Positions 19,128 through 29,991 of a DNA stretch of 64,000 bases are shown here, piece by piece. Origin of the DNA: Polyangiaceae bacterium (lineage in GTDB: Bacteria; Myxococcota_A; Polyangia; Polyangiales; Polyangiaceae); assembly GCA_025937835.1 (NCBI GenBank), contig JAICQO010000005.1, positions 62,001 to 126,000 of the forward strand, given 5' to 3'. The notes beneath the pieces were generated by a model, which saw only the letters and a list, made by a program, of their open reading frames with translations, did no database searches and was not told the DNA's origin. Position numbers and translations under genes: made by a program. Position 1 is the stretch's first letter. Each line of letters starts with the position of its first letter.

Positions 19128-21692
19128 TCAACGGCACTCGGCTCGTAAGGTGAAGGCCTCGAGGTGGGCGGACTCGAAGTCGCGGTAAGCGATATACCAC
19201 TGCCCGGGGCGCTCTCCGGGGCTCAGATCCGGGTTCGGCTGAAACCCGCTGACCTTGCTGAGCGTGCTCGGCTTGCCGATGCCGTCGCGCGACATCGGCG
19301 CCAGACGGAGCCGCGAATCCTCGAACCAGGCCACGACGGCAGAGTGGTCGTCCTTGGAGACGCTGGGGCGTGAGCCCTTACGCGAGAACGCGCGGTGCCA
19401 GAGCGGACCCTTCTCGCGATCCACGTAGGCGGCGACAGCTCCGGCCTTCTCCTCCTCCCAGGCGATGAAGCAGCCCTGGTTCGTGCAGCTGATGTGCGGC
19501 TCGGCTTTCTTGCCGCTCGGCACGCTGACGGGTCGCAAGACGCCGAGGTACTCGTCTTCGGGTTCCTTTTCGCGCCGCTTGGCTTTGCGACGGGTCGCGG
19601 GCAGGCCCGCCGCGAGCAGGGGATCGTCGAGCGCCACGCTCTGGAGCATGATCTGCACGCGCTTCGGTGCGAGCGCCTTGGCGAACACGATCTGCAGCGC
19701 GCCGTGGGCCACGACCGCGTCCGGCGTGCGCGCCTCCGAGCTACCGCTGCGCGGCTGCAGCAAGCGCGTCAAACGCACCGCCTCACCGAGCGGCTCGAGC
19801 TCGGGCCCGAGACGGCGCGCCACGATATCGGCGCCGGCGTTCTCGAAGTCCTCTTCCCAGACCGCCCAGAGGTCACCGTTCGGCGCTGCAGTCAGCGTCG
19901 GATAGCCTGCCTTGCGCGCCGACGAGAGCTTGCGCGGCGGGCTTTGGATCTTGCCTTCGGAGTCGAGCAGCCGCACGTAGACGCCGGGATCTTTCCCGGT
20001 TTCGTCCCAAAATACCAGCACCAGGCGGTTGCCCACGCCGACCAGCTGCGGCTGCCGCACGTTGTGAGCTTCGGGCGTGACCGCGATCGGCAGCGACTTG
20101 CGCCGCATCGAGCGGTCGAGCAGCACCGTGAACGCTTGCCGCTCGCGCGGATCGAGGTGGTTATCCACCCAGGAGACCACCATGCCGCGCTCGGTGCGCG
20201 CTATCGTCGGCCGCGACGCGGGGGCTTCGAGCTGGAAGGGCCTCGGCCGGCCGAGACCCGTGACGCGGCAGGCTCCGCCGCCTTCCTCGACGGCGACCGA
20301 GGCGTGCGACAGCAGCGAACGCGCCGCCGGCATGCTGCCCTGACGGAACGCCGCCTGAAACGCGTCGAGCCCTTGCTTCGGGTCGCGCGCGAACAGCTCT
20401 TGCGCCTCGGCCAGCTTGAGCGCGTAGGGCTCGTTTTCTTCGGCGGTGATCGGCTGTTCTTGGCGTTGCTCGCGGCGAGCCGCCGACGACGGCGCCGGCG
20501 TCGCGGGTCTGGCGGAAGGCTCGGCACTCTTCGCGGGAGCGGCGGCGACACCGCGCTTGCCGGGCGGGTGCAGCACGTACAGCCACACGGCGTAAGCTCC
20601 GAGCGCCAGTGTCGCGAGCAGGAGCAGCGCGGAGATCGCCCGAGACGTGCCGCTGCGGGCGAGCGGCGGCTCCACCGAAATCGCCGACGGTGCGCGGGCG
20701 TCCGGCCGCGACGAGCTCGGCTCGGCCTCGGCCGGATCGGTCGTCCCATCCGTTCCGAGCAGCGGGTCGACCGGCGTGGGAGCCGCCTCCAGGCGCGGCT
20801 CCGAGTTCTTGCCAGCGAGCGCTTCGGTCAGCGCGTCCGACAGCTCGCGCGCGCTCTGGTAGCGCTTGCCCGGGTCACGATCGAGGGCCTTCGCGAACCA
20901 GGCATCGAAGCTCGCCGGCAGATCCGGACGCAGCTTCGAGGGACGCGGGATGGGGGAGTTGGCGATCTGCGCCAGGATCATCGCCACCCCCTGCTCGATG
21001 TTCCACACCGTCTGGCCCGTCAGGCATTCGTAGACGATGCAGCCGAGGGCCCACAGATCGGCGCGGTGGTCGACCTCGCCCTGGCCCTTGGCCTGCTCGG
21101 GGCTCATGTACGCGGGCGTCCCGAACAGCGCGCCCTCGCGCGTGATGCGCGGCGACTGCGCGTCGTCACCGGTCGGCTCGTAGAATTTGGCGAGCCCGAA
21201 ATCGACGATCTTGGCCAGCAGCTGGCCTTCCTCGTCCTTGGTGAGGAAGATGTTCTCGGGTTTGAGATCGCGGTGCACGACGTTGGACTCGTGCGCCTTG
21301 GTGAGCGCGCGCGCCGTGTGCGTGGCGATCCTCAACGTGGCTTCCACGTCGATCTTCCGCACCCGCGTCATCATGTCGTAGAGGCTCTCGCCCTCGAGCA
21401 GCTCCATCACGAGGAACGGGCGGTCCTCGAACATGCCGGAGTCGTAGACGTCGCAGATGTACGGGCTGCGGATCGCCGCGGCGGCGCGGGCTTCGCGCAG
21501 GAAGCGCTCGCGCACGATCCGCGAAGTGATCAGCTCCGCTGCGAGGAGCTTCACGGCGACGCGCTTGCCGATGTCGATATTTTCCGCTTCGTAGACCGCC
21601 GCCATCCCGCCGCGGCCGATCTCGCGGCTGATCCGAAACTTTCCCTCGAGGATGGTTCCGATCGGGACTTTGGAGCTGGTCATCGTCGCCAT
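19128..21692 (-). CDS. Receptor-type Ser/Thr protein kinase, single TM, large C-terminal sensor-like region
   Basis: Kinase motifs [60 protein letters not shown]; Trp-rich repeats downstream. Confidence 0.93.
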   Translation of the reverse strand: MATMTSSKVPIGTILEGKFRISREIGRGGMAAVYEAENIDIGKRVAVKLLAAELITSRIVRERFLREARAAAAIRSPYICDVYDSGMFEDRPFLVMELLEGESLYDMMTRVRKIDVEATLRIATHTARALTKAHESNVVHRDLKPENIFLTKDEEGQLLAKIVDFGLAKFYEPTGDDAQSPRITREGALFGTPAYMSPEQAKGQGEVDHRADLWALGCIVYECLTGQTVWNIEQGVAMILAQIANSPIPRPSKLRPDLPASFDAWFAKALDRDPGKRYQSARELSDALTEALAGKNSEPRLEAAPTPVDPLLGTDGTTDPAEAEPSSSRPDARAPSAISVEPPLARSGTSRAISALLLLATLALGAYAVWLYVLHPPGKRGVAAAPAKSAEPSARPATPAPSSAARREQRQEQPITAEENEPYALKLAEAQELFARDPKQGLDAFQAAFRQGSMPAARSLLSHASVAVEEGGGACRVTGLGRPRPFQLEAPASRPTIARTERGMVVSWVDNHLDPRERQAFTVLLDRSMRRKSLPIAVTPEAHNVRQPQLVGVGNRLVLVFWDETGKDPGVYVRLLDSEGKIQSPPRKLSSARKAGYPTLTAAPNGDLWAVWEEDFENAGADIVARRLGPELEPLGEAVRLTRLLQPRSGSSEARTPDAVVAHGALQIVFAKALAPKRVQIMLQSVALDDPLLAAGLPATRRKAKRREKEPEDEYLGVLRPVSVPSGKKAEPHISCTNQGCFIAWEEEKAGAVAAYVDREKGPLWHRAFSRKGSRPSVSKDDHSAVVAWFEDSRLRLAPMSRDGIGKPSTLSKVSGFQPNPDLSPGERPGQWYIAYRDFESAHLEAFTLRAECR

Positions 21693-21845
21693 GCGGTCGG
21701 GGGCGAGGGGCGCCCCGCTCGCTCAAGCGCGGGCATAGGGCGCCAGGGCACTATATGGGCCCTGCCGCGGCGGCGCATCGGCGCGAATCGGCACGCTCAC
21801 GGTTGCCATCCCCCAGCTCTCCCGGGCGCCTCGAGGGGCGCGTGA

Positions 21846-22367
<522 letters not shown>

Positions 22368-22383
22368 CGGCGTGCTGTGGCGA

Positions 22384-22440
22384 GCGCTCGCAGGGGCTGT
22401 GTCCTGCGAGCGCGGCCGCGCGTCCGGGACATCCCGGACG
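22384..22440 (+). promoter_or_regulatory. Two consecutive perfect hairpins in the glnB-glnA intergenic region
   Basis: GCGCTCGCAGG-8nt-CCTGCGAGCGC (22384-22413) and CGTCCGGGA-ca-TCCCGGACG (22421-22440). Confidence 0.8.
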
Positions 22441-22609
22441 AACCCACGTACCCAGGGGGAAACGCTCGTGGCCGAGGCGGGCTGGCCGCGCAGCTGAGTC
22501 TTACGCAGCCCTCGGAGTTCCCCTACGCTCCTGCGACCCGCGGCGCTGTGCGCCCCGGCTACCGAGTGACGTCGATGCCCGTCGCGTCGTGACGAGGAGA
22601 CCAGAGAGC

Positions 22610-24022
22610 ATGGATCCGAAGCAGGCTATCGAACTAGGCAACGAGCACGGTGCCGTCATGGTCGATTTGAAGTTCATCGACCTCGTCGGCAAATGGCAGC
22701 ACACGTCGGTGCCGTTCCATCGTCTGTCGCCCGAGTCGTTCGACGAAGGGTTCGGCTTCGACGGCTCGTCGATCCGCGGATTTCAACCGATCAACCAGAG
22801 CGACATGCTGCTGATCCCGGATTCCGCCACGGCCGTGATGGATCCGTTCACGCGCCACCCCACGCTTTCGCTGCTGTGCACGGTTCAAGACACGATCACC
22901 CGCCAAAATTACTCGCGGGATCCGCGTAACATCGCGCGCAAGGCCGAGGCCTACCTGCGCTCGACCGGCATCGCCGACACCGTGTTCTTCGGACCCGAGG
23001 CCGAGTTTTTCATCTTCGACGACGTTCGCTTCCACGCGGGTAAGAACGAATCTTTCTACGCCATCGACTCGGTCGAGGCGGAGTGGAATACGGGGCGCGA
23101 CGAGGGGCCGAACCTAGGCCACAAGATCCGCCACAAGGAGGGCTATTTCCCGGTTCAGCCGCAGGACACGCAACAAGACCTGCGCACCGAGATCTGCCTC
23201 GAGATGGAGCAGGTCGGCATCGAGGTGGAGGTCAGCCATCACGAGGTCGCCACCGCCGGTCAGGGCGAGATCGACATGCGCTTCGACAGCATGGTGCGCA
23301 TGGCCGACAAGTTGATGTGGTTCAAGCACATCGTGAAGAACGTGTCGTTCCGCAACGGCAAGACGGCCACGTTCATGCCCAAGCCGATGTTCGGGGACAA
23401 CGGCAACGGCATGCACTGCCACCAGTCGCTCTGGAAGGACGGCAAGCCGTTGTTCGCCGGCGATGGTTACGCCGGGCTGAGCGACATGGCGCTCTACTAC
23501 ATCGGCGGCATCCTCAAGCACGCCCATGCTCTGGCCGCGTTCACCAACCCGACGACCAACAGCTACCGTCGCTTGGTCCCCGGCTACGAGGCACCGGTAA
23601 ACCTCGCCTACTCGAACCGCAATCGTTCGGCCGCGATCCGGATTTCCACGTATTCGCCGTCCCCGAAGGCGCGCCGGCTCGAGCTGCGCTTCCCCGACCC
23701 GTCGTGTAATCCCTACCTCGGGTTCACGGCCATGATGATGGCCGGGCTCGACGGCATCCAGAAGCGCATCGATCCCGGGGATCCGCTGGACAAGGACATC
23801 TATTCGCTCTCGCCCGAGGAGCTGAAGGACGTCCCGCGCATGCCCGCCTCGCTCGACCAATCGCTCGACGCGCTCGAACGGGACCACGAGTTCTTGCTGC
23901 GCGGTGACGTGTTCACGAAGGACGTGATCGAGATGTGGCTCGACTACAAACGCGAGCACGAGGTGCAGGCCAGCCGCTTGCGCCCGACCCCCTACGAGTT
24001 TTTCCTCTACTACGACATTTGA
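22610..24022 (+). CDS. glnA: Type I glutamine synthetase
   Basis: [76 protein letters not shown]. Confidence 0.98.
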   Translation: MDPKQAIELGNEHGAVMVDLKFIDLVGKWQHTSVPFHRLSPESFDEGFGFDGSSIRGFQPINQSDMLLIPDSATAVMDPFTRHPTLSLLCTVQDTITRQNYSRDPRNIARKAEAYLRSTGIADTVFFGPEAEFFIFDDVRFHAGKNESFYAIDSVEAEWNTGRDEGPNLGHKIRHKEGYFPVQPQDTQQDLRTEICLEMEQVGIEVEVSHHEVATAGQGEIDMRFDSMVRMADKLMWFKHIVKNVSFRNGKTATFMPKPMFGDNGNGMHCHQSLWKDGKPLFAGDGYAGLSDMALYYIGGILKHAHALAAFTNPTTNSYRRLVPGYEAPVNLAYSNRNRSAAIRISTYSPSPKARRLELRFPDPSCNPYLGFTAMMMAGLDGIQKRIDPGDPLDKDIYSLSPEELKDVPRMPASLDQSLDALERDHEFLLRGDVFTKDVIEMWLDYKREHEVQASRLRPTPYEFFLYYDI

Positions 24023-24191
24023 TACGGCATCGGTGCTCTCCACCGCGACTCGGTCCGCAGAGACCACGGTGTAGGGTGCTCTCCTACCACGCTCGCCGAT
24101 TGCGCCGGCTCGCTCACCTTCGAAGGGCAGGCGCCCTCCAAACCCCTGGCGTCGGCGTGCCAGCCACGCCAAGGTAAACGAACTTTCGACC

Positions 24192-25094
24192 TTGTCGGAC
24201 GACGAGTATCTCGAATCGACCCTCGAGGTCACGATCTCGCGCGACATGCGGAGCGTGCTCAACAACGCCCCGCAGGAACAGGCGCTGCTCATCGTTCTGT
24301 CGGGGCCGCGTCTCGGCACGCGCTCGGTGCTCGGCGAAAAGCCCGTGGAAATCGGGCGTAGCCCGGCCTGCCACCTACAGCTCGACGCAGACTCGGTCAG
24401 CCGCCGGCATGCGCGCATCGAGTGGAACGGTCAGGCGCATCAGCTGCTCGATCTCGGGTCGACCAACGGAACGTTCTTGAACGGCGACAAGGTCAAGGAC
24501 GGCGTGCTCAAGGACGGCGATCGGGTAGGGATCGGCAAGCTCCAATTGAAGTACGTGGCCGGCGGCAACATCGAAGGCGCGTATCACGAAGAGATTCAGC
24601 GATTGATGCGCTTCGATCCCCTCACGGGTGTCTGCAACAAGCGCCACTTCGAAGAGAGCCTGAAGCTGGCGGTCAACAATGCCAAGGCGGCGCCCAAGCC
24701 GATCTCGTTGATCGTATTCGACCTCGACCACTTCAAGCGCATCAACGACGCCCACGGCCACCCGGCGGGAGACCAGGTGCTCTGCGAGCTCGCGAAGGTC
24801 GTGAAACAAGCTTCCGTGCCTGATCAGGTCTTTGGTCGGGTCGGCGGTGAAGAGTTCGCGGTGCTGTGGGAAGGGATGCGGCTGGAAGCGGCCGCGGCCC
24901 ACGCCGAGCAAATCCGCTTCAAGGTCGCGAATCACGCCTTCCGGGTCGAGCGCACCGTGCTGCCCGTCACGGTCAGCCTCGGCGTCGCCGAGCGCAGCGC
25001 CCACAGCGACGAATCCCCCGAGAGCCTCTACGAACGCGCCGATGCGCGCCTCTACGCCGCCAAAGCCGGCGGCCGCAACCGCGTCTGCTCGTAG
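24192..25094 (+). CDS. FHA domain-containing diguanylate cyclase (second FHA-GGDEF)
   Basis: FHA (EIGRSPACHLQLDADSVSRRHARI...DLGSTNGTFLNG) plus GGEEF; TTG start inferred. Confidence 0.9.
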   Translation: MSDDEYLESTLEVTISRDMRSVLNNAPQEQALLIVLSGPRLGTRSVLGEKPVEIGRSPACHLQLDADSVSRRHARIEWNGQAHQLLDLGSTNGTFLNGDKVKDGVLKDGDRVGIGKLQLKYVAGGNIEGAYHEEIQRLMRFDPLTGVCNKRHFEESLKLAVNNAKAAPKPISLIVFDLDHFKRINDAHGHPAGDQVLCELAKVVKQASVPDQVFGRVGGEEFAVLWEGMRLEAAAAHAEQIRFKVANHAFRVERTVLPVTVSLGVAERSAHSDESPESLYERADARLYAAKAGGRNRVCS

Positions 25095-25128
25095 CCCACT
25101 ACGCCGCGCTCGGCGCGCGGATTCAGTA

Positions 25129-25221
25129 AGAAGACCAGAAGGTCCAGGCAAAAGGAGGCTTCAGCTCCTCCCGCCAAAAAACCTTCCGATCTTCTTCCCT
25201 TCCAGTCCTCTCGTTGCCCGG
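25129..25221. repeat. Copy B of dispersed intergenic repeat, with small internal hairpins
   Basis: Reverse complement GCAACGAGAGGACTGGAAGGGAAGAAGATCGGAAGGTTTTTT aligns with copy A left arm at 3919-3961. Confidence 0.7.
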
Positions 25222-25236
25222 ATCTCGCTACGCCGC

Positions 25237-26505
25237 CTACGCCATAGCAGAGCCGCGCTTGCCGCCCTTGGCAGGCTTCGCAGCGGGCTTGGCGGCCTTG
25301 CCCTTGGCGGCGCCGTTGGACGACTTCGCCGGCTTCGACTTCATGGGGGTGCCGAGCAGGTCGAAGGCGATCTTTTCGGCGCGGTGCGTGCTCTCCCAGC
25401 TGAACTCGGAGCGCCCGAAGTGGCCGTATGCGGCGGTGGGGCGGTAGATCGGGCGCAGCAGATCGAGCTCCTCGATCAGCGCGCGCGGGCGCATGTCGAA
25501 GTTCTTGAGCACGTAGTCGCCGAGCACGTCGTCGGCGACCTTGCCGGTGCCGAAGGTGTGCACGTAGACGCCGGTCGGCTGAGCCACGCCGATCGCGTAG
25601 GCCACCTGCACCTCGCAGCGCGAGGCGACGCCTGCGGCCACGATGTTCTTCGCCACGTAGCGCGCGTAGTAGCAGGCCGAGCGATCCACCTTCGACGGAT
25701 CCTTGCCGCTGAAGGCGCCGCCGCCGTGACGGCCCATGCCGCCGTAGCTATCGACGATGATCTTGCGACCGGTGAGGCCGGCGTCGCCGAACGGGCCACC
25801 GATCACGAACCGACCCGTGGGGTTCACGAAATACTTGGTCTTCTTGTCGAGCAGGTGCGCGGGGAGAGCTTTCTTGATCACGAGCTCCATCACCGCGTCT
25901 TTCAGGTCCTTGTGCTTGACGTCGGGCGAGTGCTGGCTCGAAACCACGACCGTCTCGATCCGCTTCGGCACGCCGTCTTCGTACTCGAGGGTGACCTGGC
26001 TCTTGCCGTCGGGGCGGAGGAAGTCGACCTTCTTTTGCTTGCGCACCTGGGCGAGCTTGCTGGCGAGCGCGTGCGCGTAGACGATCGGGGCCGGCATCAG
26101 CTCGGGGGTCTCGTCCGAGGCGTAGCCGAACATCAGGCCCTGGTCGCCAGCGCCCTGCTCCTTGAACATGCCCTGACCCTCGGTGACGCCCTGCGAGATG
26201 TCGGCGGACTGCGGCTCGATGGCGGTGAGCACGCCGCAGGTCTCGTAGTCGAAGCCCATCGACGAGTCGGTGTAGCCGATGTCCTTGATCACGCTGCGCG
26301 CGAGCTTCCCGAAATCGATGCTGCTCTTGGTCGTGATCTCGCCGGCGACCACCACGAAGCCCGTCTTGCACAGCGTCTCGCAGGCCACGCGACTGTACTT
26401 GTCGCCGGCCAGCGCGGCGTCGAGAACGGCGTCGGAGACGGCGTCGCAAATCTTGTCGGGGTGGCCTTCGGTGACGGACTCGGAGGTGAAGAGGTAGCTG
26501 CTCAT
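25237..26505 (-). CDS. metK: S-adenosylmethionine synthetase
   Basis: [28 protein letters not shown]...[12 protein letters not shown]...[31 protein letters not shown]; start ATG at 26505. Confidence 0.98.
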   Translation of the reverse strand: MSSYLFTSESVTEGHPDKICDAVSDAVLDAALAGDKYSRVACETLCKTGFVVVAGEITTKSSIDFGKLARSVIKDIGYTDSSMGFDYETCGVLTAIEPQSADISQGVTEGQGMFKEQGAGDQGLMFGYASDETPELMPAPIVYAHALASKLAQVRKQKKVDFLRPDGKSQVTLEYEDGVPKRIETVVVSSQHSPDVKHKDLKDAVMELVIKKALPAHLLDKKTKYFVNPTGRFVIGGPFGDAGLTGRKIIVDSYGGMGRHGGGAFSGKDPSKVDRSACYYARYVAKNIVAAGVASRCEVQVAYAIGVAQPTGVYVHTFGTGKVADDVLGDYVLKNFDMRPRALIEELDLLRPIYRPTAAYGHFGRSEFSWESTHRAEKIAFDLLGTPMKSKPAKSSNGAAKGKAAKPAAKPAKGGKRGSAMA

Positions 26506-26636
26506 CGCTGGTTCTCGCGCTCGGCTCGTAAGGGTTTTCCGGGCGCGACCCATCGCGCGCGGGCGGCGGACCCTAGCACGGAAACGGGGGCGGGCCGTGA
26601 GCCGTCAGCACCCGGGCGCGCGGATTCCAGCGTGCG

Positions 26637-27026
26637 CTACGGCGCTGGTTTTTCGTGATTTTTTCGGGGGCCGGGTGGCTCGCTGCGCTCGAGTCGGGCG
26701 CGGACCACCTGGTCGTCCCGGACCAACGTCAGTCTCACGGGCTCCCCCAACTCTCCCGAGAGCGCGCCGTGGACGGCCTCGGGGGTCATCTGCCGGGCGT
26801 CGCGGCCGTCGATCAGCAGCACCTCGTCGCCCTCCCGCACGCCCGCGCGGTCCGCCGCGAGCCCGGGCGGCACCTCGCGGACGAACAGCCGCCGATCGGC
26901 GTCCTGAGCCAGCATTGCGCCGATCGTCCCGCGGCTCGGACCGCACGCGACCGCCCAAAGCCCCGCGACTAGGGCGCAGCCCAACGCGCGTGCGGGGAGC
27001 CGCGCCACCGGAGCGTCCAGTCTCAC
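26637..27026 (-). CDS. PDZ domain lipoprotein
   Basis: GTG start overlapping argJ stop; lipobox-like AVACGPS; PDZ-like LFVREVPPGLAADRAGVREGDEVLLIDGRDA. Confidence 0.7.
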   Translation of the reverse strand: MRLDAPVARLPARALGCALVAGLWAVACGPSRGTIGAMLAQDADRRLFVREVPPGLAADRAGVREGDEVLLIDGRDARQMTPEAVHGALSGELGEPVRLTLVRDDQVVRARLERSEPPGPRKNHEKPAP

Positions 27027-28201
27027 GAACGGTAGTCCGCGTTGACGTCCACGTAGCCGTGCCCGAGATCGCTGGTCAGATAGCGGGCGCGTCCGGGCCC
27101 GGCGCCGAGCGAGATCTCGATTCGATACGTGGGTTGCTTCAGGATCTGAGCCGCGCGTGCCTCGGCGTCCGGGCCGAGCGTCATGCCACCGCGCACGAGC
27201 TCGACGTCCCCGATCCGCACGCCGGCGAGATCGGGGTCGAACGCGACCCCGGAGCGCCCGGCCGCCGCGAGCAGGCGTCCCCAGTTGGCGTCGCGGCCGT
27301 GGAGCGCCGTCTTCACGAGCAGCGAGCCGGCGACGGTGCGCGCGGCCTGCTTGGCTTCCTCGTCGCTGGCGAGACCCATGACCCAGATCTCGGCGGCGTG
27401 CTCGGCGCCTTCGCCGTCCGCCACCATCGAGCGCGCGATCTTGTCGCAAACCTCGAAAAAGCCGCGGACGAGCGCCTGCTCCGAGGCCACGCCGGCCTTA
27501 CCCGAGGCGAAGGCGAGCACGGTGTCGTTGGTGCTGGTGTCGCCGTCGACGCTGCACGAGTTGAAGGTGTCGTTGCTCGCCTCGTAGAGAGCGCGCGCGA
27601 GCACGGCCGAGTCGACCGCCGCGTCCGTGAACAGGAACACCAACATCGTCGCCTGCGGCGGTCCGACGTCGGGGTGAATCATGCCGGCGCCCTTGCCGAT
27701 CGCGAGCAGCGTCGCCGCACCGGAGCTGGTCTCGATCCGGGTGCTCTCGGCCTTTGGCCAGCGATCGGTGGTCAGGATCGCGCGCGAGAAAGCCTCGGCG
27801 CCGTCGGGCGACAGCCCGGCGACGAGCTCGCCCGCCTTTGCGCGGATCCGATCGGCGGGGAGCAGCGCGCCAATCACGCCGGTGGAGGCGGGAAGCACGG
27901 TCTCGGGATCGACGCCCAGCGCTTCGGCCACCGCGGCGCTCGACTCGCGCACCGCGCGCAGCCCAGGCTCGCCGGTGCAGGCGTTGGCACACCCGCTATT
28001 GACGAGTACCGCGCGGGCGCCGCCTCGGGCTAGCCGCTGCTCGGCGATCAGCACCGGCGCCGCGCGCACCAGGTTACGCGTGAACAGACCGGCCGACGTC
28101 GAGCCGGGCGCGGCCTCCGCCAGGGCGACATCGATGCGCCCGTCCTTGCGGATCCCCGCGGAAACTGCCGAAAATCGAAAACCAGGCACCGCCGGCAACA
28201 T
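27023..28201 (-). CDS. argJ: Bifunctional glutamate N-acetyltransferase / amino-acid acetyltransferase ArgJ
   Basis: LVNSGCANACTGEPG, TGVIG, KGAGMIHPDV..ATMLVFLFTDA, DGDTSTNDTVL, HGRDANWGR. Confidence 0.97.
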   Translation of the reverse strand: MLPAVPGFRFSAVSAGIRKDGRIDVALAEAAPGSTSAGLFTRNLVRAAPVLIAEQRLARGGARAVLVNSGCANACTGEPGLRAVRESSAAVAEALGVDPETVLPASTGVIGALLPADRIRAKAGELVAGLSPDGAEAFSRAILTTDRWPKAESTRIETSSGAATLLAIGKGAGMIHPDVGPPQATMLVFLFTDAAVDSAVLARALYEASNDTFNSCSVDGDTSTNDTVLAFASGKAGVASEQALVRGFFEVCDKIARSMVADGEGAEHAAEIWVMGLASDEEAKQAARTVAGSLLVKTALHGRDANWGRLLAAAGRSGVAFDPDLAGVRIGDVELVRGGMTLGPDAEARAAQILKQPTYRIEISLGAGPGRARYLTSDLGHGYVDVNADYRS

Positions 28202-28297
28202 GGCGAGTCCTCATATCACGTGTGCGCCGGGCGGCAATCCGAGCGCTCTCGAGATCGCCGCTGCGGAGACGCTTCCAACCAGGCTACCCTGCCGGAC

Positions 28298-29989
28298 ATG
28301 GTCCCTGTGATCCCGAGCACCGCGCCGGGTGCCGGCAGCGCCGAGCGCCGGGTTGCGCTCCTGCTCACGAGCATCGACAACGACTACGAATGGTCGGTGC
28401 GCGCCGGAGTCCAGGTCGCGGTCGCCGAGCGGCGAGCCGCGCTCGTCAGCGTGTTCGGCTCGGCCGTGCGCGACCCGAATCCGGAGCAGAGCGCGCGCAG
28501 CTTCAGCTTCGATTTGCTGAACGAGCGCTCGATCGACGCGATGCTCGCGCTGTCGGGCACGCTCGGGCGCTTCATCGGCCCGAGCGCGATGGGAGAATGG
28601 CTCGAGCGCTACCGCGTCCCCACCTGCAGCATCGGCGCGCTGGATCACGTCGCCAGTATCGTGATCCAGAACACCGAAGGCATCGCGCGCCTGGTCACGC
28701 ACCTGATCGCGGAGCATGGCTACCGACGCATCGCCTTCGTACGCGGTCCCGAGCAGAGCGCGGAGGCCCAGGCGCGGTACCTCGCCTACCGCGAAGTGCT
28801 GGCCGAAAACGAGATCGAGGAAGATCCGAAGTTGGTGCTCGAAGGCGACTTTACCCGCCCGTCGGGGGTGCGCGCCGCGCGCCGGCTGTTCGACGAGCAC
28901 CAGCTGACGGCCGACGACGTGGACGCGATCGTCGCAGCCAACGATCACATGGCGATCGGCGTGATCGAGGAGCTCGTCCACCGCGGCGTCACGGTGCCCG
29001 ACCGCATCGCCGTCGTGGGCTTCGACGATTGCGAATCGGCGCAGAGCATCCACCCCTCGCTCACGACCGTGCGCCAGCCTACCGAGCGTCTCGGCCGCGA
29101 GAGCGTGCGCTCGTTGTTCGCGCTGCTGGACGGCCAAGGGCACGTCCCCACGCGCTCGCTGCCGACCGAGCTGATCTTGCGCCGCTCCTGCGGCTGCACG
29201 CCGACCGACGGCCCGCCCACGCCCACGGGGTTGCCCGCCGATCTCGAGCGCATCGCGCGCCGTACCTATGCTTCCCGAGGCGACGGCTGGGACACGCAGC
29301 TGGTCGAGGCCTTGTTGCGCGAAACACGGGGTCGCGGGGGCGACTTCGGCCGCACACTCGAGCCGCTCCTGCAGCGGCTCTTGCACGCCCAGGCAAACCT
29401 GGCAGAGGTCCAGGATCTGCTCACGGTGCTGCGCGCCCGGGCGCTCGCCGACAGCATGCACGATCCGAGCTTGCCCGCGCGCATCGAAGACGCCGTACAC
29501 GCGGCGCGCATCACGGTCAGCCGCCTTCAGGCGCGAGCAGGGGTGCACGCTGCCGTGTCGGACGTGACGCGGATCAACGCGCTGTCGCACGCCCTCAACG
29601 CGCGCATGTTCGGGCCGCCGGCGCCGATCTCTGCCGCCCTCGTCGAGCATTTGCCGGCGCTCGGCTTCGACGGCTGCGTGGTCTCGGAGCTGATATCGAA
29701 GGGCCCCGACGGCGAGCTGGAGGTGGCGTTCGGCTTCCACGCGGAGGACGTTCAGCCGAAGGCCGTCCGCTACCCGGCGCACCAGCTGATCCCGCCGGAT
29801 TTCTCGGGCATGAAGCGGCAGTCCGTGGTCGTTCTGCCGCTCACGTACGGCCCCGAGCCGCTCGGGATCGCGATTCTGCCGGCGCGCTCGAGCGAGCGGC
29901 GCAGCTACGAGCTCCTGCGCGACGTGCTGGGCACCGCGCTGAAGGGAAGGATGCTCGCGCGGGCCGCGCAGCGCGCGCCGCGCGACTGA
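28298..29989 (+). CDS. LacI-type periplasmic-binding-like sensor protein without HTH, with C-terminal GAF-like region
   Basis: PBP1 features (AVVGFDDCESAQSIHPSLTTVRQPTERLGRESVRSLFALLDG) without N-terminal LacI HTH; about 250-aa C-terminal extension. Confidence 0.8.
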   Translation: MVPVIPSTAPGAGSAERRVALLLTSIDNDYEWSVRAGVQVAVAERRAALVSVFGSAVRDPNPEQSARSFSFDLLNERSIDAMLALSGTLGRFIGPSAMGEWLERYRVPTCSIGALDHVASIVIQNTEGIARLVTHLIAEHGYRRIAFVRGPEQSAEAQARYLAYREVLAENEIEEDPKLVLEGDFTRPSGVRAARRLFDEHQLTADDVDAIVAANDHMAIGVIEELVHRGVTVPDRIAVVGFDDCESAQSIHPSLTTVRQPTERLGRESVRSLFALLDGQGHVPTRSLPTELILRRSCGCTPTDGPPTPTGLPADLERIARRTYASRGDGWDTQLVEALLRETRGRGGDFGRTLEPLLQRLLHAQANLAEVQDLLTVLRARALADSMHDPSLPARIEDAVHAARITVSRLQARAGVHAAVSDVTRINALSHALNARMFGPPAPISAALVEHLPALGFDGCVVSELISKGPDGELEVAFGFHAEDVQPKAVRYPAHQLIPPDFSGMKRQSVVVLPLTYGPEPLGIAILPARSSERRSYELLRDVLGTALKGRMLARAAQRAPRD

Positions 29990-29991
29990 CT

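Noticed and set aside
21780-21820. Sigma-54 promoter upstream of glnB (GGCAC...TTGC)
   Set aside because: Spacing between GGCAC and TTGC is too long for the -24/-12 consensus
19395-21845. 816-aa plus-strand ORF
   Set aside because: Lies antisense to the well-supported Ser/Thr kinase gene; Arg-rich composition typical of GC-rich shadow frames
24023-24191. Possible c-di-GMP riboswitch upstream of the second FHA-GGDEF
   Set aside because: Only weak resemblance (CCACGCCAAGGTAAAC); conserved GEMM core and paired elements not recognisable
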